Source: Oceanispirochaeta sp. M1 (lineage in GTDB: Bacteria; Spirochaetota; Spirochaetia; DSM-2461). From it: a DNA stretch of 64,000 bases. How positions within the stretch are numbered: the first letter of the stretch is position 1; each line of letters begins with the position of its first letter. The notes beneath the pieces are model-generated. The model was not told the origin of the DNA. It saw only the letters and a program-made list of their open reading frames with translations, and did no database searches. The stretch covers positions 235,353 through 299,352 of the forward strand of contig NZ_QQPQ01000001.1 of NCBI RefSeq assembly GCF_003346715.1, given 5' to 3'. The translations under genes were made by a program, and so were the position numbers. Shown here piece after piece: positions 14,810 through 22,423 of the stretch.

Positions 14810-16902
14810 AAGAACCCCAGTGGCTTTCGGCTCTCAATAACGAGCAGAAAGAGGCCGTTCTTCATGAAAAAGAACCCCTGCTGATTCTGGCAGGTGCGGG
14901 CTCGGGGAAAACCCGGGTTATCACCACAAGAATTGCCTACCTTGTTGAGAAACTGGGATTCAATCCCTGGTCTATTCTGGCGGTCACCTTTACAAACAAG
15001 GCTGCCGCCGAAATGAGGGAGAGGGTAGAGAGTCTCGTTCCTTCCGCCGAAGGTGCCATGATCCGAACCTTTCACTCCTTCGGAGCCTGGCTGCTGCGAC
15101 GCAACGGTGCTCCTCTCGGACTGAAGAGCAGTTTCAGTATTTATGATGATGACGATACAATAGGTCTTTTAAAGACCCTTTTTGAACACCTCCCCCGGAA
15201 TGAGCTGCGCCTTATTGCCCGAAATATTTCCAGGGCCAAGGATGAGTGTCTCAGTCCTGAGGATAATCTGTCACATATTTCGGCAGATCATGATTTTCCC
15301 CGGCATTATAAAGAGTATGAAGAGCGTCTCAGACAGATCGGTAATGCCGACTTTGGAGACCTTATCTACCTTTCCAGAAAGCTTCTTGCTGAAAATCCCG
15401 AGGTGAAGACCAGGCTGCAGCAGCGTTTTCAGGTAGTTCTGGTAGACGAGTATCAGGACTCCAATAAAGCTCAGTTTCAACTGTTACAGGAGCTTGTCGC
15501 TCCGGGTACCTGGCTCTGTGTTGTCGGTGATGACGATCAGTCAATCTACCGTTTCAGAGGTGCAGAGGTAGAGAATATTCTAGGATTTCAGAATCATTTT
15601 CCAGGAACCAAGGTTATCAAACTCGAAGAGAATTACCGATCCACCGGGCATATACTCGCAGTGGCTTCCCATGTGGTGGCTCATAACGAAGGACGCCTTG
15701 GTAAGAATCTCTGGACACGGCAGGAAGAGGGGATTAAACCTCAGCTCTCCTATCTGGCAGATCAGAATGAAGAAGCCGAGTTCTGTGCCCGGCAGCTGGC
15801 CGACGGCAACTTGTCAAATTCAGCAATCCTTTACAGGACAAATGCACAATCACGTATATTCGAGTCTGTATTCAGAAAGCATCATATCAGCTACCGTCTG
15901 GTGGGAACCACAAGTTTCTACAGCCGTGAAGAGGTCAAAGACTCACTGGCCTATCTGGGATTCCTGAGCAATCCGGCGGATGAGATAGCTTTCCGCAGAC
16001 TTATCAATAAACCAAGCCGCGGCATCGGCGCAGTCTCTTTGAATAAAATTCTCAAGGGAGACGGAACAGCCCTTTTATCTGTTAATCTGGAAGAGGCCTT
16101 GACTTCTGCCAGAACTAGAATCAGGGGAAAGGCCGCCAAAGGTGTTGTATCTTTGATTGAGCTTTTTGAGAAGATGAAGGATCTCATGCCTTCCCAGGAG
16201 AATCTGGGGCAGTTTCTTAAAGAGCTGATCTCCGAATCAGGACTCTTTGATCATTACAGAGAACAGGATAAGGTGGAGAGTACCCAGAGGGTTAAAAACC
16301 TTGAAGAGCTTGTCTCCGCTGCCAGTGACTATCCCTCCAATCCCGAAGGACTGGCTGAATTCCTTGAACTGATTGAACTGGATCAGGCTTCTCTCGAAGA
16401 GGAAGAACACGATATCAACAGGGTCACCCTGATTACAATGCACAATACCAAAGGGCTTGAATTTGACCGGGTCTTTATTACCGGACTGGAAGACGGTCTT
16501 TTTCCACGGGGTGCAGAATCTGATGATGAAGAGGAAATTGAGGAAGAGAGGCGTCTCTTCTATGTGAGCATCACCCGTGCCCGGAAAGAGCTCTATCTGA
16601 CATCCTGCAGGAGACGCATGCTCTACGGCCGGACAGAACAGGCCTCTCCCAGTCGTTTCCTGAAAGAACTTCCCGAAGATCATATTGAGACCATAGGTGA
16701 CCCCCCCTCAGCCGCCGGAGTTCCCGAATCCGACTATCCTCCCGGGACAAGAATCTACCACGAAGACTACGGAGTAGGCGAGGTCATCAGGAATATGGAA
16801 AACGGAGGACATCTGGTTATTCAGGTAGCCTTTGAAACCGGACATTCAATGACATTCTTACCTGAGTTTTCGGGTTATCAATTGGAAAAAATCGGCCGTT
16901 AG
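14806..16902 (+). CDS. UvrD/PcrA-type superfamily 1 DNA helicase
   Basis: 3'-5' DNA helicase of the UvrD/Rep/PcrA group used in repair and replication restart. Motif I is GAGSGKT (30-36), motif Ia is AVTFTNKAAAEM, motif II is VDEYQDSN, motif III is VVGDDDQSIYRFRGA, motif V is TMHNTKGLEFDRVF and motif VI is YVSITRARKELYLT. The C-terminus carries a short Tudor-like module (GTRIYHEDYGVGEVI) as in PcrA. The GTG start overlaps the rimO TGA by 4 nt. Length 698 is near the PcrA norm. Which of UvrD, Rep or PcrA it replaces cannot be settled here. Confidence 0.92.
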   Translation: MKEPQWLSALNNEQKEAVLHEKEPLLILAGAGSGKTRVITTRIAYLVEKLGFNPWSILAVTFTNKAAAEMRERVESLVPSAEGAMIRTFHSFGAWLLRRNGAPLGLKSSFSIYDDDDTIGLLKTLFEHLPRNELRLIARNISRAKDECLSPEDNLSHISADHDFPRHYKEYEERLRQIGNADFGDLIYLSRKLLAENPEVKTRLQQRFQVVLVDEYQDSNKAQFQLLQELVAPGTWLCVVGDDDQSIYRFRGAEVENILGFQNHFPGTKVIKLEENYRSTGHILAVASHVVAHNEGRLGKNLWTRQEEGIKPQLSYLADQNEEAEFCARQLADGNLSNSAILYRTNAQSRIFESVFRKHHISYRLVGTTSFYSREEVKDSLAYLGFLSNPADEIAFRRLINKPSRGIGAVSLNKILKGDGTALLSVNLEEALTSARTRIRGKAAKGVVSLIELFEKMKDLMPSQENLGQFLKELISESGLFDHYREQDKVESTQRVKNLEELVSAASDYPSNPEGLAEFLELIELDQASLEEEEHDINRVTLITMHNTKGLEFDRVFITGLEDGLFPRGAESDDEEEIEEERRLFYVSITRARKELYLTSCRRRMLYGRTEQASPSRFLKELPEDHIETIGDPPSAAGVPESDYPPGTRIYHEDYGVGEVIRNMENGGHLVIQVAFETGHSMTFLPEFSGYQLEKIGR

Positions 16903-16942
16903 GCCCTGAGCTAGAGAAACTGCAGTATAAAGAGGCATAGTC

Positions 16943-17728
16943 ATGACAATAGCGGAACAGACAAATCTGAGACTCCTCCCGGTAATCCGCAGGGCCCGGG
17001 GCTATCATCTCTACGATGCATCAGGCAGACGTATCCTGGACCTGTTTCAGGACGGCGGAAGAGCCTGGCTGGGGCACAGACCCGATGGCGTTTCTCTTCA
17101 GTTTAAAAATACACTCAGCCGGGGAGTCTATGCTCCCTTTCCCTCACCGGAAGAAGTAAAGATGATTAAAGCAGTAAAAATTCTCTGTAAGACTCTGGGT
17201 GCCGACTCTGATAACACCGCCTATTATAGATGTGGATCAGCAGAAGCAGAAAAACTAGGGAAGCCTGTGGATGTCCTTGAGAATGAGGGGGCTTCCTTTG
17301 TGCTCTGGAGACCGGGACTTCCCTGGCCTTTAAAAGCGTCAACAGTAGAATTATTGATTCCACTTCCAGGTCTGGATGCCGGAAGAATCATTGTTTCATC
17401 TGAAAAGGAGCTTCCTCCAGGAGATCTGCCGTCTCCCCTTATAGCTGCAGCTCTGAACCGCTGTATATGGTCATTGAATAATCATCTGGAAGGACAGTCC
17501 GCCGGATCTCCTGCACTATTTTCAATGACTGAGGGCTGGAAACAGACAGGTTCCTATTGTTTTTGGCAGGGCAGTGCGGAAGATTATGATATAATGTTTC
17601 AGTCTGCTTTGAAGGAAGGACTCCTGCTGGCGCCTTCCAGAGAAATACCCTGTATAATTCCACAGGAACTGAGCAGCGGAGACCTGGGTCTCCTTAAGAA
17701 GATCTTTTCGGGAGGAACTGCTCAATGA
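16943..17728 (+). CDS. Truncated class III aminotransferase-like protein
   Basis: The first 60 residues resemble the start of class III PLP aminotransferases such as glutamate-1-semialdehyde aminotransferase: GYHLYDASGRRILDLFQDGG, then RAWLGHRPDG. The protein is only 261 residues against about 420, and I find no PLP-binding lysine motif and no large-domain Asp/His landmarks; the middle is short and diverged. It is therefore probably not a working transaminase and may be a lineage-specific derivative with a binding or structural role. The frame is open with codon use like its neighbours, so it does not look like a fresh pseudogene. AGAGG precedes the ATG; the stop overlaps the next gene (ATGA). 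Confidence 0.55.
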   Translation: MTIAEQTNLRLLPVIRRARGYHLYDASGRRILDLFQDGGRAWLGHRPDGVSLQFKNTLSRGVYAPFPSPEEVKMIKAVKILCKTLGADSDNTAYYRCGSAEAEKLGKPVDVLENEGASFVLWRPGLPWPLKASTVELLIPLPGLDAGRIIVSSEKELPPGDLPSPLIAAALNRCIWSLNNHLEGQSAGSPALFSMTEGWKQTGSYCFWQGSAEDYDIMFQSALKEGLLLAPSREIPCIIPQELSSGDLGLLKKIFSGGTAQ

Positions 17729-18018
17729 GCCCCGCATCTTTGCTCATAGGACGTGCAGCTGTAAGTTTTATTGCATCATTTCTTGCTATCTGGGTCTGGT
17801 CCCGCACAAGAGAAGAGTCCTGGCTCTTTATTATTACGGGAGTGCTGGTCTCTTTTGTTGTCCTGATTATTGAAATTCTCTCCACTCTGGGAATCCTCCC
17901 ATTTACAGCCGACCCTACGGGTAAAATTCCCCTCTGGCTGGGTGTTCTTCAGCTGCTCCCATATCTTTTCTATGCCCTCGGACTGGGCTTCTATATCTAC
18001 AGAAACCGACGCTTCTGA
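17725..18018 (+). CDS. Small three-helix membrane protein, unknown function
   Basis: I do not recognise this 97-residue protein. It has three hydrophobic segments (about residues 5-22, 30-53 and 68-90), with the first helix ending at WSRTREE and a short basic tail RNRRF. The ATG overlaps the TGA of the aminotransferase-like gene, so the two are translationally coupled and may act together at the membrane. No enzymatic motif is visible. Confidence 0.6.
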   Translation: MSPASLLIGRAAVSFIASFLAIWVWSRTREESWLFIITGVLVSFVVLIIEILSTLGILPFTADPTGKIPLWLGVLQLLPYLFYALGLGFYIYRNRRF

Positions 18019-18154
18019 TTTTGCATTTTCATCTCAGGATATATTTATGAAATTCTATAAGGGAGAACTGAAGCAGCCGTAAATCAGCTTCTCCCCGTCC
18101 ATAATCCCCTTAAATAAAAATTCTCTAAACTCTTTTATTATATCAAATTCCGTA

Positions 18155-18183
18155 TTGACAAGATTATGCCATTATGTGAAAAT
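18155..18183 (+). promoter_or_regulatory. Candidate rplM-rpsI promoter
   Basis: TTGACA, 17 nt, GAAAAT, 54 nt upstream of the rplM ATG. The -10 box is weak (4 of 6). It also overlaps the TTG at 18183, making that upstream start unlikely. Confidence 0.4.
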
Positions 18184-18236
18184 TGCGAACCCGTTACGAC
18201 TATATAAAAGACCCTTTAATAAGGCAGAAGAAAAGA

Positions 18237-18665
18237 ATGAAAACAATATTTGTAAAGCCGCTCGAATTAGAGCGAAAATGGTTCATCATTGATGCAGCCG
18301 GACAGCCTCTTGGTCGTGTCGCTGTGAAGGCAGCGGACATTTTGAGAGGAAAGAACAAGCCGTTCTATACTCCCCACCAGGAAGTGGGAGATTACGTGAT
18401 CGTTGTCAATGCTACTGAAGCAACTCTTTCTGGTAATAAGAAAGCGGACAAGATGTATTATCGTCACTCAGGATACCTTGGTGGACTGAAAACTGAAAAC
18501 TATGAAAAATTGGTTTCCAGAAAGCCCACCGCTCCCATGGAAAAGGCTATCAAGGGGATGCTTCCGAAAGGAACCCTTGGAAACAAGCTTCTTTCCAATG
18601 TCAAAGTGTATGCCGGTGCGGTTCATCCCCATGCGGCACAGCAGCCTGTAAAGATTGAGATGTAG
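18237..18665 (+). CDS. rplM: 50S ribosomal protein L13
   Basis: Large-subunit protein of 142 residues, the normal L13 length. Recognised by RKWFIIDAAGQPLGRVA near the N-terminus, GDYVIVVNA, the YYRHSGYLGGLK segment and the C-terminal VKVYAGAVHPHAAQQP. I chose the ATG at 18237: it gives the canonical N-terminus, whereas an in-frame TTG at 18183 would add 18 non-homologous residues and overlap the promoter. rpsI follows 11 nt later, the standard L13-S9 pairing. Confidence 0.96.
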   Translation: MKTIFVKPLELERKWFIIDAAGQPLGRVAVKAADILRGKNKPFYTPHQEVGDYVIVVNATEATLSGNKKADKMYYRHSGYLGGLKTENYEKLVSRKPTAPMEKAIKGMLPKGTLGNKLLSNVKVYAGAVHPHAAQQPVKIEM

Positions 18666-18676
18666 GGAGAGGAACA

Positions 18677-19069
18677 GTGATTAAAAATCTTGCACACGGT
18701 ACCGGAAGAAGAAAAACAGCAACCGCCCGCGTCTATTTAAGACAGGGAAAAGGTGAAATAGTAGTCAATGGAAAATCAATTTCTGATTTTTTCCCCATTG
18801 AGCAGCAGGTAACAATGATCAAGGAACCCCTTGTTGTCATTGATGCAGCTGAAAAGTATGACATTCTGATTACAGTAAGAGGTGGTGGTATCACCGGTCA
18901 GGCAGGAGCCTGTCGTCATGGTATCTCCAGAGCACTTCTTGATCTTGATGAAACCAACAGACCTACATTGAAGTCTAATGGATTCCTCACAAGAGACTCC
19001 AGAATGGTAGAGAGAAAGAAATATGGACAGAGAGGAGCTCGTAGAAAGTTCCAGTTCTCAAAGCGTTAA
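18677..19069 (+). CDS. rpsI: 30S ribosomal protein S9
   Basis: Small-subunit protein of 130 residues. Features: GTGRRKTATARVYLRQGKG at the N-terminus, GGGITGQAGACRHGISRAL, and the basic tail MVERKKYGQRGARRKFQFSKR, which reaches the decoding-site tRNA. GTG start with GGGAGAGGA 5 nt upstream. The last 47 bp are shared, in another frame, with recX. Confidence 0.97.
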   Translation: MIKNLAHGTGRRKTATARVYLRQGKGEIVVNGKSISDFFPIEQQVTMIKEPLVVIDAAEKYDILITVRGGGITGQAGACRHGISRALLDLDETNRPTLKSNGFLTRDSRMVERKKYGQRGARRKFQFSKR

Positions 19070-19676
19070 TATTTTTATTGCATCTCTGCAGAAGAGGGGC
19101 TCTGGAAAAGAGACTGTTACGGTCTCTTTATCAGACGGCTCCTCTTTTTTTATGCCCTTAGCTCTGAACGAAAGCTGGGTTCCCGGCTATATCCTCACTG
19201 AAGAGGATATAGCTCTCCTCAGGGTACAAGATTCTTATGTGAGGGGAAAGGAGTGGGCCGCCTCCCGTCTGGCTCTGAGAGAGGATTCTTCAGGGCGTAT
19301 GGCGCAGAAGCTGATGCAGCGGGATTACTCTCCTGCTGTTGCGAAACGAATCGTGGCCGATCTCGCTGATTTGGGATTTCTGGATGATACACGTTTTGCA
19401 TCCCTCTGGCTCAGGGATAGGATGAGAATACACCCCGAGGGGCGGGATTCTCTACTTGCGGGGCTTCAGAAACGGGGTGTTCCTGCCGATACGGCCAGGA
19501 GCTGTATTACTGAAAATGTGAGTGACGAGGATGTGGACGCAGGTCTTGAACGTCTGATTGAAAAGCTTACATCCCGCAGTGTCATAAGTGTTGAAAAGCT
19601 GATTAAGAGACTTCAGCGCCGCGGCTTTTCCTATTCTTCCATTAAAAATAAACTAGATCGTGACAACAAAGTGTAA
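19023..19676 (+). CDS. recX: Regulatory protein RecX
   Basis: RecX binds RecA filaments and limits recombination. The 217-residue protein has the three-helix repeats typical of the family: SRLALREDSSGRMAQKLMQR, VAKRIVADLADLGFLDDTRFA, and LIKRLQRRGFSYSSIKNKL near the C-terminus. The only good start in frame is the ATG at 19023, inside rpsI, so the first 15 residues are encoded in the sequence of the S9 tail. This overlap probably couples recX translation to ribosomal protein synthesis. No recA is in the window. Confidence 0.85.
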   Translation: MDREELVESSSSQSVNIFIASLQKRGSGKETVTVSLSDGSSFFMPLALNESWVPGYILTEEDIALLRVQDSYVRGKEWAASRLALREDSSGRMAQKLMQRDYSPAVAKRIVADLADLGFLDDTRFASLWLRDRMRIHPEGRDSLLAGLQKRGVPADTARSCITENVSDEDVDAGLERLIEKLTSRSVISVEKLIKRLQRRGFSYSSIKNKLDRDNKV

Positions 19677-19689
19677 TTCTGTCTATAAT
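19660..19689 (+). promoter_or_regulatory. Promoter and leader hairpin of the receiver gene
   Basis: GTGACA, 18 nt, TATAAT. The predicted leader of about 60 nt contains CTCAGGCC-CTCA-GGCCTTGAG (19713-19733), a stem with one bulge, followed by AGGAG before the ATG. The promoter overlaps the end of recX. Confidence 0.45.
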
Positions 19690-19754
19690 ATGATCTGTAA
19701 ACTCGTGTACTCTCAGGCCCTCAGGCCTTGAGCTGGCAGAACTAGGAGACATAC

Positions 19755-20108
19755 ATGGCAGATAACAAGGCTGTTCTCGTTGTTGAAGATGAAGACGCCA
19801 TCAGACTTACTTTACGAGATTATCTTCTGAGAAAAGGTTATAAGGTTTGTGTCGCCTCCGACGGTGTTGGGGCGATTAAACAGCTGCTGGACAATCCTGA
19901 TATTCAGATTATTGTAACCGACTACCGCATGGATATTCTGGGTGGTGACTACTGGGTGAAGTTTCTTGATCATTACTGTAGTGATAAGGATATTTTTATC
20001 ACCAGCGGTTTCCTGAGACCCGAATTCCCTATTCCCTTCAAAGTATTCTACAAACCCTACGATTATTCTGATCTGGAAGCGGCTCTTGCCGGCGTTCTGG
20101 AGAAATAA
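19755..20108 (+). CDS. Single-domain response regulator
   Basis: A 117-residue CheY-like receiver with no output domain. The acidic pair is VVEDEDA (about residues 10-13), the phosphoacceptor Asp is in IIVTDYRMD (about residue 56), the switch Thr/Ser is in IFITSGF and the conserved Lys is in FYKPYDY. All active-site residues are present, so it should be phosphorylated. Strong AGGAG ribosome site. The acylphosphatase gene follows after 12 nt and is probably on the same transcript. The partner kinase is not evident; a link to chemotaxis or to other two-component systems is open. Confidence 0.85.
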   Translation: MADNKAVLVVEDEDAIRLTLRDYLLRKGYKVCVASDGVGAIKQLLDNPDIQIIVTDYRMDILGGDYWVKFLDHYCSDKDIFITSGFLRPEFPIPFKVFYKPYDYSDLEAALAGVLEK

Positions 20109-20120
20109 AGTTATAATTTC

Positions 20121-20396
20121 ATGGATGAAGTGATCCGTATAAAAGTCAAAGGCCGTGTTCAGGGTGTGGGGTTTCGCTACTACACCTGCCGACAGGGGCG
20201 TCGCCGTGGACTCTGCGGCTGGGTAAGGAATGAGCCGGATGGTTCTGTTCTTGTCCATATACAGGGTTCTTCCGAGGGGCTTGATGATTTTCGCAGCTGG
20301 CTTAAGAAAGGGCCGCCATCGGCCAGGGTGGAGAGTACAGTGGAAATACCAGCTCCCTTTGATGAAAGTCTTATTGATTTTAATGTGACATATTAA
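20121..20396 (+). CDS. acyP: Acylphosphatase
   Basis: Small enzyme (91 residues) hydrolysing carboxyl-phosphate bonds such as those of acetyl phosphate. The signature VKGRVQGVGFRYYT contains the catalytic Arg (GFR), and GWVRNEPDGSV contains the catalytic Asn. Both are intact. It sits 12 nt downstream of the lone receiver domain, which is suggestive because acyl phosphates can phosphorylate such receivers, but that link is speculative. It ends 2 bp from the convergent AraC gene. Confidence 0.93.
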   Translation: MDEVIRIKVKGRVQGVGFRYYTCRQGRRRGLCGWVRNEPDGSVLVHIQGSSEGLDDFRSWLKKGPPSARVESTVEIPAPFDESLIDFNVTY

Positions 20397-20398
20397 TC

Positions 20399-21229
20399 TT
20401 ATCTTATCAGATGATAACGTTGTCTGAATTCCCTGGGAGAACTCCCCGCATGTTTTTTAAAGGCTCTTGAAAAATAGCGGGAATCCGTAAAACCCAGTCC
20501 CATACAAATATCTGTAATACTCAGACCACTCCACAGCAGCTGTTCTTCGGCATGCTGCATTCTAAGTTCCCTCAGATACTGACCTGGAGATTCTCCTGTC
20601 AATCTCTGAAATTCCATACGCAGGGTATTATAGGAATACCTGGAATTATGAAAATAGCCTGGAATCTTTCTGCTGCTTCCCATATGTCGGCGGAGTATCA
20701 ATTTCATTTCATCAAGGAGAATAGAATCTCCTGATATGGGGGGGGGACTGTCCAGGGGCAGGGTCGACTGCAGTAGACAATTGTAGAGGAGGGCGGTACT
20801 TCGGAGTCGGAACTCATTTGCTTTGTTTCTGTACAGTTCGACCAGACTTTCCAGGTTTCTTTGAAATTCACTACGTCTGGTGGCATGAAGGCTTGTAACA
20901 GGAAAAGAAGGGTTCAATGTATTTTCCTTCAGCATATATTCCGCAAGATTTCCCCTGAAAAGAACCCATATCTCCTTCCATATTGTCTGTCCGGGGGGGC
21001 CGTAGAAGTGGCTGACACCCGGGAACAGAAAGAAACAGTCACCTGCTTTGACATTTACTTCAGCAGTTTCGTTCGATTCAAAGCTGCCGCTCCCTTCACA
21101 GATATAAACCAGTGCAAACGCATTGAGAGTTCTCCAGTGTTTAAGTCTGCTTTTGACATTCTGTGTTCTTCTTCCCGCCGCCAGTATGTCCAGTCCGGCC
21201 ATGCGTCCGGCTGATTGTGTTTTTTCCAT
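20399..21229 (-). CDS. AraC-family transcriptional regulator
   Basis: Residues about 25-110 form the cupin-like sensing domain (VKAGDCFFLFPGVSHFYGPPG); about 180-275 is the double HTH of the AraC/XylS family (LSITDICMGLGFTDSRYFSR, then FKKHAGSSPREFRQRY). Length 276 is typical for sugar-responsive members. It is divergent from the URO-D gene at 21350 with 120 bp between starts, so it likely controls that gene. The AT-rich intergene has no clear operator that I can name. Confidence 0.88.
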   Translation of the reverse strand: MEKTQSAGRMAGLDILAAGRRTQNVKSRLKHWRTLNAFALVYICEGSGSFESNETAEVNVKAGDCFFLFPGVSHFYGPPGQTIWKEIWVLFRGNLAEYMLKENTLNPSFPVTSLHATRRSEFQRNLESLVELYRNKANEFRLRSTALLYNCLLQSTLPLDSPPPISGDSILLDEMKLILRRHMGSSRKIPGYFHNSRYSYNTLRMEFQRLTGESPGQYLRELRMQHAEEQLLWSGLSITDICMGLGFTDSRYFSRAFKKHAGSSPREFRQRYHLIR

Positions 21230-21349
21230 ATCTGCCTTTTATAATCAAATTGTCTACATTTTATAGCATTAATTCGATTTTAATTACCATAAAACGGGTT
21301 TAAAGTTAATCAAATAGGTTTCATAAATATTGATATTCAGGAGATCAGC

Positions 21350-22423
21350 ATGAATAAAAGAGAAAATATGCTCAGAACATTGAGACGTCGGGGATTTGAA
21401 GAGATTCCCTGTGATATGGAGTTCACTCCTCCTAAGGAAGAAGAATTCCATCAGAGAATTACGGATAAGAGTATTCCAGAGTATTATGATCTTTCACACA
21501 GAGTCACCCAGCGGGAATACATTCCAGGGTATGAAGGTGATGGGATGCAGCTCTTTGATTTTATGGATATACCCGAAGGGTTTAAGGTTGATGATTTTGG
21601 AATCGGCATGTCACCGGGGTCGGAAGAGGCCTTTCATATGGTTCATTTTCACAGTCCTCTTGAAGGTGAGAATACAAGCCTCCAACAGATTCAGGAATAT
21701 AAGCTCCCATCTCTTAAAGAGGGATCTGAAGAGAAGTGGTGTGATTTTACCGCTGATTGCCGCCGGGACGGCTTTGCCGCTTTCGGCTGGATGGAGCAGA
21801 CTATCTGGGAGAGAGCCTGGCTTATCCGCGGAATGAATGATCTGATGATGGACATGATGATGGATGATGAGCGGGCAGTCTGTCTGTTGGACAGGGTCAC
21901 TGCCCACTCCATAGAGGCATCAACAAGCTTTGCACGTGCCGGTTATGATATTGTTGCCTTCGGGGATGATGTGGGTATGCAGAGTACGGTAATGATGAGT
22001 CCTGAACTTTGGCGGAAATGGCTCAAGCCAAGACTGGCGGAGGTCATTGCTGCCACTAAGGCTATAAAACCGGATATTCTTGTGTTCTATCATTCATGCG
22101 GCTTTATTGAGCCCTTTATTCCTGATCTGATTGAAATAGGTGTGGATATTCTCAACCCCATACAGCCTGAGTGTATGGATTTTAAAAAGATTCATGATCA
22201 ATACGGTGATCAGATCTCTTTCTGGGGCGGAATCGGAACACAGACAACCTTCCCCTTCGGCAGTGAGGAGGATGTCCGGGCTGCCGTCAGGAATCTTGTT
22301 GATATCTGCGGTGAAAAGGGCGGGATCGTTGTAGGTCCCACCCATGTCCTTGAGCCTGAAGTTCCATGGGAAAATCAGGAAGCCATGATGGATGAGCTTA
22401 GAAAACTCAATAAAGCACTATAG
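21350..22423 (+). CDS. URO-D superfamily protein (MtaA/COG0407-like)
   Basis: Uroporphyrinogen-decarboxylase-fold protein of 357 residues. The heme-pathway hallmark near the N-terminus (a MRQAGRY-type motif) is missing, so it is not HemE. VFYHSCGFIEPFIPDLIEIG and DILNPIQPECMD match the methyltransferase-like branch, where His and Cys of HxC bind zinc and activate a thiol or methyl group; here HSC is present. AGGAG precedes the ATG. It is divergent from an AraC regulator and convergent with the DUF5107/TPR gene (6-bp overlap of the 3' ends). A sugar-linked demethylation or C1-transfer role is only a guess from context. Confidence 0.75.
   Translation: MNKRENMLRTLRRRGFEEIPCDMEFTPPKEEEFHQRITDKSIPEYYDLSHRVTQREYIPGYEGDGMQLFDFMDIPEGFKVDDFGIGMSPGSEEAFHMVHFHSPLEGENTSLQQIQEYKLPSLKEGSEEKWCDFTADCRRDGFAAFGWMEQTIWERAWLIRGMNDLMMDMMMDDERAVCLLDRVTAHSIEASTSFARAGYDIVAFGDDVGMQSTVMMSPELWRKWLKPRLAEVIAATKAIKPDILVFYHSCGFIEPFIPDLIEIGVDILNPIQPECMDFKKIHDQYGDQISFWGGIGTQTTFPFGSEEDVRAAVRNLVDICGEKGGIVVGPTHVLEPEVPWENQEAMMDELRKLNKAL

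Noticed and set aside
18183..18236. Upstream TTG start of rplM
   Set aside because: Adds 18 residues not found in L13 and coincides with the promoter; ATG at 18237 gives the normal N-terminus.
21350..22423. HemE (heme synthesis)
   Set aside because: The N-terminal motif of true uroporphyrinogen decarboxylase is missing and no other heme gene is nearby; the same applies to the proteins at 35599 and 45091.
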